From Myxococcota bacterium (GTDB lineage Bacteria > Myxococcota_A > Polyangia > HGW-17 > JAJRWW01), in the NCBI GenBank assembly GCA_024276595.1, contig JAJRWW010000579.1, forward strand, positions 1 to 6,908: 6,908 bases of DNA, written 5' to 3'. Shown piece by piece: positions 1-6,261 of the stretch; the stretch's first letter is position 1, and every line of letters starts with the position of its first letter. The translations under genes were made by a program, and so were the position numbers. A model generated the notes under the pieces. That model saw nothing but the letters and a program-made list of their open reading frames with translations. It made no database searches and was not told the origin of the DNA.

Positions 1-99
1 CCAGAATCTGAGCCAAAGCCAAGGACGAGGAGCCGGGCTGCCCCCAAGAGCACGCGAGCCACGAGGGCAAAGCAGAGCGGCCGAAAGGGGAGCACCTGA
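1..99 (+). CDS. Possible C-terminal tail of a convergent gene (partial, hypothetical)
   Basis: Reading from base 1 in frame 1, the plus strand is open for 32 codons to a TGA at 97-99. The peptide is strongly basic and low in complexity (Lys, Arg, Ala, Pro, Ser, Thr), with stretches such as PKPRTRSRAAPKS and RAKQSGRKGST. Basic disordered tails of this kind end many high-GC bacterial proteins, but no family can be named. If real, the gene converges on the chemosensory operon and stops 51 bp from the end of cheB. The evidence is weak: all three minus-strand frames are also open here, and antisense frames of GC-rich DNA often look Arg-rich. The body of the gene would lie left of the window. Confidence 0.25.
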   Translation, partial: PESEPKPRTRSRAAPKSTRATRAKQSGRKGST

Positions 100-150
100 G
101 GGCGGGCCGCCGAGGGAGCCGAGGTCCCAGCCGGGGCGAGCCACGCGAGC
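100..150. other. Short region downstream of cheB, no recognisable feature
   Basis: These 51 bp follow the cheB stop on the minus strand and, if the plus-strand tail is real, separate two convergent genes. They are very GC-rich. The only foldable element noticed is a 4-bp GGGA/TCCC pairing around 114-128 with no T-run, too weak to call a terminator. No promoter or ribosome-binding site stands out. Confidence 0.4.
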
Positions 151-1203
151 TCAGGATACGAGGGCTGCGAGGGTGGAGGCTATCTCCTCGGGGTGGAGGA
201 CACGGTCGATTACCCCGGCCTCGATCGCCGAGGTGGGCATCCCCGTGGCCACGCAGGAGGATGGCGCCTGGGCGATGGCGGTGCCGCCCAGAGAGCGCAG
301 GGCCGTGAGACCCTCTGTGCCGTCGGAGCCCATGCCGGTCAAGATCACGGAGAGGGCGGCGACGCCGTGGCGGGCGGCGCTGGAGAGGAGCTCGTCAAAG
401 GAAGGGGCGTAGTGGCTCTCCTTCGACGCCTTCGCCGGAGCGAGGCGATCCCGGGAGGCGAAGACCATCTGCTCCCCGTCGGAGGCTAGATGGACTCGCC
501 CCGGCAGGATCCGCCTGGGCTCGTCCACGGTGACGGTCTGGTGCCCCGTGACGGCTGAGAGCCACCGGGAGAACCCCTCGGCGAACCCCGAGCTGATATG
601 TTGAACCACCACGAGGGGGAGGTCGAAGGGGGCCCGTAGCTGGCTGAGGATCCGGGCGACGGTGGCGGGCCCACCGGTGGATGCCCCCATCAGCACCAAG
701 TCGGGAGATCCTCCGAGACGCCAGGCCCTGGGTCTGGCCAGGGCAGCCAGGCCCCCCTTTGCCTCTGGCGGGGCAAAGGGTGAGGCCCGACGATAGCGAT
801 GCACCACCGGCACCGCCGAGAGGGTCTTGACCAGCCGAACCAGGTGGTCCCGCTCCCGCGCATACTGGGGCATGTGCGGACCACAGATCTTGGCCGTCAC
901 CTCCAAAGCTCCCGCCTCCACCGCGCGATAGGAGAGGGTGGGGTCAGAGGGAAATACGCCCGTTACCACGAGGATGGGTCTGGGCGAGGTGGCCATTATC
1001 GTGGCGGTGACGTCGATGCCGTCCTCTCCCTGCAGGTTGACGTCCATGGTGACCATGTCCGGAGTGAAGCGACGAATGAGCCGCAACGCCTCTGCCCCGC
1101 TCCTCGCCTCGCCCACCACCTGGATGGAGACGTCGCTCTCCAGCGCCTGCCTCAAGGCCAGGCTCGCGGTGGGCGAGTCGTCCACGATGAGCACATGGAT
1201 CAT
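151..1203 (-). CDS. cheB: CheB: chemoreceptor glutamate methylesterase / response regulator
   Basis: This 350-residue protein removes methyl groups from receptor glutamates (and may deamidate glutamines), resetting receptor output; it is the WspF/FrzG counterpart. An N-terminal receiver (about 1-125) has the acidic pair D8/D9, phosphoacceptor D54 in TMDVNLQGEDG, T81 and K105. A linker (about 128-163) leads to the CheB catalytic domain (about 165-348), with the triad S175 (GASTGGP), H202 (VVQHIS) and D294 (GMGSDG). Length and domains are normal for the family, and all key residues are present, so it should be active and switched on by phosphotransfer from the CheA encoded just upstream. The ATG at 1203 overlaps the cheA stop as ATGA; there is little Shine-Dalgarno signal, so coupled translation is likely. 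It ends the visible operon. In Wsp, loss of this step locks the pathway on (established for WspF); whether that holds here is inference. Confidence 0.97.
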   Translation of the reverse strand: MIHVLIVDDSPTASLALRQALESDVSIQVVGEARSGAEALRLIRRFTPDMVTMDVNLQGEDGIDVTATIMATSPRPILVVTGVFPSDPTLSYRAVEAGALEVTAKICGPHMPQYARERDHLVRLVKTLSAVPVVHRYRRASPFAPPEAKGGLAALARPRAWRLGGSPDLVLMGASTGGPATVARILSQLRAPFDLPLVVVQHISSGFAEGFSRWLSAVTGHQTVTVDEPRRILPGRVHLASDGEQMVFASRDRLAPAKASKESHYAPSFDELLSSAARHGVAALSVILTGMGSDGTEGLTALRSLGGTAIAQAPSSCVATGMPTSAIEAGVIDRVLHPEEIASTLAALVS

Positions 1204-3332
1204 GACAGCAGCAACCCGTTCACAGCCTCGAGGAGCCGGGTGTTCTCCAGGTGCCCCTTGACCACGTACTCGTTCGCACCAGCGGCGACCCCCCTCTCCA
1301 TGTCCTCGTGGCTGCTCAGCGTGGAGATGAGCACCACGGGCAGGCTCCCCATGGACTCGTGCCTGCGGATCTTGCGGGTCAGCTCGTAGCCGTCCATGCC
1401 CGGCATGTTGATGTCCGAGACGACCAGGTCGAAGCGCCCCAGCTCGAGCTGCCGCCAGGCGTCCACGCCGTCCACCGCCACAGACACATCGAAGCCCGCC
1501 GAGGCGAGGGTGTTGCGGGCCAGGGTCCGGCTAGTCAGGGAGTCGTCCACCACGAGTATCCGGAGCTTGCCCCTCTCTGCAGGAGCCCTGGCGTGGATGC
1601 TGTCGGTGGCCCGCGAGGCCACGTCGAAAAGAGACGGCAAGTGCAGCGCCAGGGCCACCGTGCCATCATCGAGGACGGTCGCTCCGGAGACGTACTCCAC
1701 CGCCGTGACATTCCAGGGGAGGGGCCTCGTGGTCAGCTCCATCTCTCCCAGGACGTCCGACACCAGCAACCCGAGCCTGTCCTCGCCGCGCAGGAGCTCC
1801 ACCAGCTTGAGCTCCGTTTCCGGTGGCTCAGGAGGCAGACCCAGGATCTTGTGGGGCAGGAGAACCCGCAGGGGCTCATCCCCCTCGCCGCCCAGGTAGG
1901 CCAGCCCATCCACCGTGGCGAGCTGATCTCGACGCACGCTCTTGATGCGAGCCACGTCGCTGAGAGGCACGGTGTAGACCTGGGACCCCAGCCGCAGCAG
2001 GAAGCCGGCCACGGACACCACCGAAACGGGCGATGTCATGACAAAGGTGACGCCACTCCCAGCCTGGGCCGAGGGGATGTGGACGCTCCCACCCATCTGC
2101 TCCAGACGCTCCTTGACGACGCTCAGACCCACCCCCCGCCCGCTGGTCATGCTGACCCCCGAGGCCGTGGAGAGAGTGGGATGAAACAGCAGCTCGGTCA
2201 CCTCGGAGTCGGACATCTGCAGCAGCCGAGACTCCTCCACCAGGCCCTGCTCCAGGGCGGCGGCGACGATCTTGTCCAGGTCGATCCCATGGCCGTCATC
2301 CGTCACCTCGATGATCGCCTGGCTGCCCTGCAAGGCCGCCGCAACCCGCACCTGGCCCCGGGGGGGCTTGCCAGCGGCGGCCCTGGCCTCGGCCGACTCT
2401 ATTCCGTGGTCCACGGCATTTCTCAAAAGGTGCATAAGCGGGTCCTTGAGCTGGTCCATGAGCCACCTGTCCAGCTCGATGTTGCCCAGCTCCACGGTAA
2501 GATCGACACGCTTGCCCACCCCCTGAGCGGTATCCCTCACGGTCCGCCGCAGCAAGGGCTCGAGACCGGACAGGGGCATCATCCTGACGCGCTTCATCGC
2601 GTCGTTCATCTCCACCGTGAGCCGACCAAAGGCCAGTATCTCCTGCCGACGTTGCCGGAGGGCTGCACCGAGCCGTGAGGAAAGCTCGGCCAGGGCCTCG
2701 GCGTCGAGCTCATCCGACGAGAGCAGCTCATCCAGCCGCCCCTTCAGATCGGAGATCCCCCGGTGGCTGCTGACGGCCCTGCTGTGCGTCCTCAGGAGCT
2801 CACCAATGTGGAACATCAAGGCGTCCAGTCGCCGGGAGTCCACCCTCATGGAGGTCTCTCCACCGGCCGTGGATGCCGCGGACTCCACCGAGCCAGAGAG
2901 AGGGGCGCGAGATGATGAGCGCGCAGGAGCCTGGCCGGGCGACCGCGGCCGGGTCGCGGGATCGTCCCTGGCCTCGGCCCGGTGGAGATCATCGTCTCCT
3001 TGGGGAGGGGGGGGCTCTTCGGCCAGGGAGTACAGACGGTCCAGCGAGCCCCGCAGCCGCTGGAGGAGACTCGCCTCCGGGCGCTCCGAGGTGGCACCTC
3101 CGAGCTCTGCCAGAACGTCCTCCAGGGCGTGGGCGCTGTCGCTCAGGGGGGTGTGGCCAACAGTCAGAGCTGCACCCTTGAGGTTGTGGGCCACGCGCAG
3201 AGCCTCGGTCAGCAGGCTCTGGCGCCCCTCTGCGGTGTCATCCTCCAGGAGGTCCAGCAGGTGAGCCAGCCTGTCGATGAGCTCCACCGACTCCTGCGAA
3301 AAGAGCGCCAGGAGCTCCTCGCTGTCACCCAT
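1200..3332 (-). CDS. cheA: CheA-REC: hybrid chemotaxis histidine kinase with C-terminal receiver
   Basis: The 710-residue kinase couples receptor state to phosphate flow. In order: Hpt/P1 (about 1-105) with phosphorylated H49 in AHNLKGAALTVG; a Pro- and acid-rich linker (about 105-160) with no recognisable P2; dimerisation region P3 (about 162-250), longer than in short CheAs; the ATPase P4 (about 250-435) with N-box HLLRNAVDHGIE (H301, N305), DDGHGID (345-351), F-box LLFHPTLSTA and SGRGVGLSVVKERL; CheW-like P5 (about 436-575); and a receiver (about 589-708) with D596/D597, phosphoacceptor D640 in VVSDINMPGMDG, S670 and K692. All catalytic motifs are intact. The layout is that of WspE and FrzE. 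ATG 3332 is chosen because the sequence turns Hpt-like there; the frame runs upstream to 3464 but that part is an Arg/Ser/Trp-rich shadow of the receptor gene. The start overlaps the receptor stop by 8 nt with little Shine-Dalgarno signal, suggesting coupling. An 8-C tract lies in the P1-P3 linker. Confidence 0.97.
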   Translation of the reverse strand: MGDSEELLALFSQESVELIDRLAHLLDLLEDDTAEGRQSLLTEALRVAHNLKGAALTVGHTPLSDSAHALEDVLAELGGATSERPEASLLQRLRGSLDRLYSLAEEPPPPQGDDDLHRAEARDDPATRPRSPGQAPARSSSRAPLSGSVESAASTAGGETSMRVDSRRLDALMFHIGELLRTHSRAVSSHRGISDLKGRLDELLSSDELDAEALAELSSRLGAALRQRRQEILAFGRLTVEMNDAMKRVRMMPLSGLEPLLRRTVRDTAQGVGKRVDLTVELGNIELDRWLMDQLKDPLMHLLRNAVDHGIESAEARAAAGKPPRGQVRVAAALQGSQAIIEVTDDGHGIDLDKIVAAALEQGLVEESRLLQMSDSEVTELLFHPTLSTASGVSMTSGRGVGLSVVKERLEQMGGSVHIPSAQAGSGVTFVMTSPVSVVSVAGFLLRLGSQVYTVPLSDVARIKSVRRDQLATVDGLAYLGGEGDEPLRVLLPHKILGLPPEPPETELKLVELLRGEDRLGLLVSDVLGEMELTTRPLPWNVTAVEYVSGATVLDDGTVALALHLPSLFDVASRATDSIHARAPAERGKLRILVVDDSLTSRTLARNTLASAGFDVSVAVDGVDAWRQLELGRFDLVVSDINMPGMDGYELTRKIRRHESMGSLPVVLISTLSSHEDMERGVAAGANEYVVKGHLENTRLLEAVNGLLLS
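3007..3014 (-). repeat. Homopolymer tract of eight C in the CheA linker
   Basis: The coding strand reads CCC CCC CCT CCC (Pro107-Pro110) in the linker between the Hpt domain and the dimerisation region. It is a possible slippage or sequencing-error site. A frameshift here would leave a free Hpt domain without kinase. Poly-proline linkers in GC-rich genes make such tracts by chance as well. Confidence 0.5.
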
Positions 3333-4323
3333 TGCTGGAGCTACCCATGACGAAGGACTGCAGGCCGTGACCGATGTCCTGCAGGTTGTCCACCGCCTCC
3401 TGGAGCTGCTGAGATGCGGTGGACATGTCCCTGCCGCCCTGGTCCACCGAGACCATCGCCTCACTTATCTGCGCTATGCCAGCAGATTGCTGGGTGGTGG
3501 TGCCCGAGATCTGGCGCGCCCTGTCGGCGGTCTCCTCCAGGACGTTGGCCAGGTTGCAGATGGCCTGGTTAACTGCTTCGATGGCTTTCTGACCGTCGTC
3601 GGTGCGCCCGATGGCCTCACGGATGGTCCTGGTGGCCTCCTTGGACTGCTCCGCCAGGTTCCTCACCTCGGCCGCAACGACGGCGAAGCCCTTACCGTGC
3701 TCCCCGGCCTTGGCCGCCTCGATGCTGGCGTTCAGGGCCAGGAGGTTGGACTGCTCCGCCAGGTCGTTGATGGTGTCCACAACGTCCCTGGCCTGGGAGA
3801 TGGCCTGCATCACGTGCAGGGCGTCCTCCACCGCCTCGATGCCCCGGCGCCCCATCTCCACCGCCTCGCTGGCGGTCTTGAGCACGTCCTGGGCGTTCTC
3901 CGCCGCCGCCCTGGAGGTGTGCTTTATCTCGTCGATGGTCGTGGTCACCTGGGCCACCATGGCCGCCTGCTCCGCCGCCGTGGCCGCGGTCTCCTTCGCC
4001 GTGGCGGAGAGCTGCGTTGCGTTGGCCAGCATCTCCTGCACGTGAGAGGCCGTGCCCTTTACCACGGCGCGAAACAGGAGCACCAGCATGACAACCGAGA
4101 TTATCGTGCCCGACGGGATGAGGTACAGGGCCAGCAGGCTCCTCAGGCCGTAGACGCCCAGAGCCGTGCCCTGGATGGCCACCACCACGATGGCCGGCGA
4201 CACCAGCAGGAATATCTTGGTGGCCAGCCCTCGCCGGTACTTGAGGTATATTGCCAGGTTGATCAGACCGGACAGGGGCAGAAGAATGATCGTCAGCAAA
4301 ACAATGTCATTGGAGCCGTTCAT
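3325..4323 (-). CDS. Methyl-accepting chemoreceptor, three TM segments, no sensor or HAMP domain
   Basis: This 332-residue receptor should sit in the inner membrane and drive the CheW/CheA complex. Three hydrophobic segments fill the N-terminus (about 7-27, 35-59, 62-86). The KYRRGLATK loop after TM1 is positive and MNGSND before it is not, so the positive-inside rule predicts N-out, signalling domain in. No periplasmic loop is large enough for a ligand domain, and only about 30 residues separate TM3 from the signalling helices, too few for a usual HAMP. The cytoplasmic hairpin (about 92-325) has the highly conserved tip, with LLALNASIEAAKAGE and KGFAVVAAEVRNLAEQS. Candidate methylation pairs are E118/Q119 (TAAEQAA) and Q278/Q279 (TTTQQSA). 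No C-terminal CheR-docking pentapeptide is seen (it ends SSSNG). ATG 4323 is preferred over the open frame from 4407 because GGAG lies 9 nt before it and the longer version would overlap most of the cheW end. Its place between wspD- and wspE-like genes is unusual. Confidence 0.95.
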   Translation of the reverse strand: MNGSNDIVLLTIILLPLSGLINLAIYLKYRRGLATKIFLLVSPAIVVVAIQGTALGVYGLRSLLALYLIPSGTIISVVMLVLLFRAVVKGTASHVQEMLANATQLSATAKETAATAAEQAAMVAQVTTTIDEIKHTSRAAAENAQDVLKTASEAVEMGRRGIEAVEDALHVMQAISQARDVVDTINDLAEQSNLLALNASIEAAKAGEHGKGFAVVAAEVRNLAEQSKEATRTIREAIGRTDDGQKAIEAVNQAICNLANVLEETADRARQISGTTTQQSAGIAQISEAMVSVDQGGRDMSTASQQLQEAVDNLQDIGHGLQSFVMGSSSNG

Positions 4324-4332
4324 GGGTGTGAT

Positions 4333-4336
4333 CTCC
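4333..4336 (-). promoter_or_regulatory. Ribosome-binding site of the receptor gene
   Basis: On the minus strand GGAG is followed by 9 nt and then the ATG at 4323. It lies in the last codons of the preceding cheW and across its stop, in and next to the only gap between genes in the operon. It decides the receptor start, since the upstream ATG at 4407 lies inside cheW. An own initiation site fits a need for more receptor than adaptor or enzyme (inference). Confidence 0.7.
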
Positions 4337-4339
4337 AGG

Positions 4340-4912
4340 TCAAGTTGTGTCGGGGGATCCCTTGTCTCCGCCAGCGCGATCCAGGCCCGCGATCTCTGGA
4401 TGGCCAAAAAGCCGCGCAGGATCGATCAGCGCCACTAGATCCCTGGTGGTGTGGGAGATGCCGCGGTCGGAGCCCACCGAGCCGTCTCGCAGATCCCGTG
4501 CTATCTCGTCCTCGTAGATGGCGCGAAGGTCGTCAACCGAGTCCACCAGGAGCCCCAGGAGGCCACGGGGCCCCTCCAGGACCACCAGGTGGGATGCCTC
4601 CGAGGTGTGGGCTCCCACCCTGAACCACCTGGCCAGGTCCACCACCGACATGAGCTCTCCCCGGACCTGCACGATCCCTCGAATCCACCGGGGGAGCCCG
4701 GGCAGTGGGGTGATCGGCGGGGGTCTGAGAACCAGCTTCACCACCTGGGCCGCGATGGCGTACCTCTCCTGGCCCACGCTCATCACCACAACATGGGCGA
4801 GGAGCTTGCGCCGCTCCTGCTTCGCCGGGATGGCGGCGAGGGCGCGGGCTCGAAGGTCGAGCACCTCCTCCTTGTGGCTGTCTCCGCGTGGCTCATCTCG
4901 TGAGGAGGTCAT
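4340..4912 (-). CDS. cheW: CheW-family coupling protein (second copy, WspD-like position)
   Basis: A 190-residue adaptor expected to link the receptor tip to the P5 domain of CheA in the cytoplasmic array. After a charged, probably unstructured N-terminal stretch (about 1-35), a CheW domain spans about 37-170, with VVMSVGQERYAIAA, the loop PLPGLPRWIRGIVQVRG and then ELMSVVDLARWF; the RG-x-x-x-x-VVDL core is the family hallmark. LLGLLVDSVDD follows, and DLVALIDPARLF closes the domain. The last 20 residues are polar and unlike CheW. It is longer than E. coli CheW, as WspD also is (family knowledge). ATG 4912 overlaps the cheR stop as ATGA and has GGAG 6 nt upstream (4922-4919). It shares little sequence with the other CheW beyond the core, so the two probably do different jobs, for instance serving different receptors. 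CheW identity is firm; WspD equivalence rests on gene order. Confidence 0.93.
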   Translation of the reverse strand: MTSSRDEPRGDSHKEEVLDLRARALAAIPAKQERRKLLAHVVVMSVGQERYAIAAQVVKLVLRPPPITPLPGLPRWIRGIVQVRGELMSVVDLARWFRVGAHTSEASHLVVLEGPRGLLGLLVDSVDDLRAIYEDEIARDLRDGSVGSDRGISHTTRDLVALIDPARLFGHPEIAGLDRAGGDKGSPDTT

Positions 4913-6261
4913 CCCAGGCTCCGCTTGAGCGTTCTGGCCGCGTTCAATAGCTCCGCCGCGTTGGTGCGTCCATCCGACAGGAGCTGTTTCTCCGACAGGG
5001 CCTCTGTGCAGGCCTGCAGGTCAACAACCTCCCTGTGGGCCTCCTCGGTGCGTCCAGAGGCCTGGAGCGCCAGGGCATACCAGTAGCGACTGAGCAGGTC
5101 GCTTTTGTCCAGCTCCATGGCCTGGCGCAAGGCCCCGACAGCCTCGCTGTAGAGCTCCTTGTGAAACAGCAGCTCTCCGCGAAGCTGGTGGGCGTCCGCC
5201 AGGGTCGGCTCCTGGGCAATGAGCGCGTCGCAGGCGGTGAGCGCCTCGTCGTAGCCCCCCCGGTCTGCCCGCCGTCGGGCCCGCGCCAGCATGTCTCCAG
5301 GCGAGGGCGTCGCCGCCGCTCGAACCCGATCCACAGGAGTCGCAGGAGGCGCGGGGGGAGATGGCGTGGCGCGCCTGGGGGCGCCAGAGGGCGGGATCCA
5401 GTCCCTGGCGACGGTGGCTCCCAATGAGCCCGTGTGGCGACGACCGCCTGAGCGGTCCTCGGCCGAACGTGGGAGAAAGATGGTCGTGGTGAGCTTGTCA
5501 TGGGCGACGAAGAGATCCCTGTCGGGGCGCTGGTCCGAGCTGGCCACGAGCAGCCAGCCATCTTCGCGCAGCAGGCGCGAAAAATGCCCAAAGAGCTCGC
5601 TGCTCGACCGCGGGTCCAGGTACAGCGACACATTCCGAAAAAAAATCGCGTCCAGGGATCCGTCCTGCAAGCGCTCGGCAAGCTGCTGGATTCCGAGGTG
5701 CTCGAAGCGCACCATCTCACGGATCTCATGGTGCAGCCGGTGCTCCCCACGGGCAGTGACAGTGAAGTGGCGCCGGAGTCGTGCTGGATCCTGTGTACGG
5801 AAGGACCAGCTCCGAAACAGGCCCGCCCGGGCTCGCTCCAGCGCGCGCAGGTTCAGATCGTTGGCGAGGATGTCCACCCGGCGAACCAGGCTGGCCTCCA
5901 GGCTATCGGTGAGGGCAATTGCCAGGGAGTACGGCTCGTCTCCCCCGGCGCACCCGGCGGACCAGACTCTCACCTTCTCTGCCGCTCCGCCCGCCAGGAG
6001 GCGACGTCGCAGGTGAGCGACCAGGGCCGAAAAGTGATCCGGCTGGCGAAAGAAGAAGGTCTCCTCCACCGTCAGGTGCCCGGCCAGGCGACGGAGCAGA
6101 GCCCTGTCTTGGGGCAGACGTCGCCTCAGCTCGTCGCGGGGGAGACCCAGGTCCTCTGCGATGACCGCCAGACCCCTGTGGATGCGCTCTGGCCAGTCGG
6201 GCTGCGGTGCCAGCCCGTACCGCGCGGAGATGGCCTCCACGAGGAGCTCCAGGTGCTTCAT
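4909..6261 (-). CDS. cheR: CheR chemoreceptor methyltransferase with C-terminal TPR repeats
   Basis: The 450-residue enzyme transfers methyl groups from S-adenosylmethionine to receptor glutamates, opposing CheB. An N-terminal helical CheR domain (about 1-75) ends in TVEETFFFRQPDHF, the family's FFR signature. The Rossmann domain (about 76-265) has the SAM motif VRVWSAGCAGGDEPYSLAI (the usual form is GCSTGEEPYS), the acidic ILANDLN (D135) and FFRNVSLYLD (207-216, usually FCRN). A Pro/Ala-rich linker (about 285-322) leads to about three TPR-like units (about 324-415), recognisable from GGYDEALTACDALIAQEP and YSEAVGALRQAMELD. This CheR-TPR design is that of WspC and FrzF, where the TPRs are thought to mediate protein contacts. 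That suits a receptor without a docking pentapeptide. ATG 6261 overlaps the upstream cheW stop as ATGA, behind a purine-rich GGGGAGAGGGGGG stretch. The FFRN codons make an 8-T run in the coding strand, odd for such GC-rich DNA. Confidence 0.95.
   Translation of the reverse strand: MKHLELLVEAISARYGLAPQPDWPERIHRGLAVIAEDLGLPRDELRRRLPQDRALLRRLAGHLTVEETFFFRQPDHFSALVAHLRRRLLAGGAAEKVRVWSAGCAGGDEPYSLAIALTDSLEASLVRRVDILANDLNLRALERARAGLFRSWSFRTQDPARLRRHFTVTARGEHRLHHEIREMVRFEHLGIQQLAERLQDGSLDAIFFRNVSLYLDPRSSSELFGHFSRLLREDGWLLVASSDQRPDRDLFVAHDKLTTTIFLPRSAEDRSGGRRHTGSLGATVARDWIPPSGAPRRATPSPPAPPATPVDRVRAAATPSPGDMLARARRRADRGGYDEALTACDALIAQEPTLADAHQLRGELLFHKELYSEAVGALRQAMELDKSDLLSRYWYALALQASGRTEEAHREVVDLQACTEALSEKQLLSDGRTNAAELLNAARTLKRSLG
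5638..5645 (-). repeat. Homopolymer tract of eight T in cheR
   Basis: The coding strand reads ATT TTT TTT CGG (Ile206-Phe-Phe-Arg209) in the conserved FFRN motif. The plus strand shows eight A. Such a run is slippage-prone, and a one-base change would truncate CheR inside its catalytic domain and remove the TPRs. Whether it actually varies is unknown. Confidence 0.6.

Noticed and set aside
100..150. Rho-independent terminator after cheB
   Set aside because: Only a 4-bp stem could be drawn and there is no T-run on either strand.
50..150. Direct repeat of CACGCGAGC (51-59 and 142-150) as an attachment or binding site
   Set aside because: Nine bases in very GC-rich DNA, with no further copies or flanking mobile gene; likely chance.
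1251..2678. Long open plus-strand frame (475 codons) opposite cheA
   Set aside because: It mirrors the kinase gene, is rich in His, Gln, Arg and Gly with no recognisable motif, and the minus strand there encodes an intact CheA with every catalytic box.
3333..3464. N-terminal extension of CheA
   Set aside because: The extra 44 residues are Arg/Ser/Trp-rich, lie inside the receptor gene and do not belong to the Hpt domain, which starts properly at ATG 3332.
4324..4407. N-terminal extension of the receptor (start at 4407)
   Set aside because: It would overlap the end of the second cheW by 68 nt; ATG 4323 has a good ribosome-binding site and directly precedes TM1.
3277..4623. Long open plus-strand frame (448 codons) opposite the receptor and second cheW
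   Set aside because: Antisense shadow with low-complexity His/Gly/Leu/Arg-rich sequence that crosses two real genes; no domain seen.
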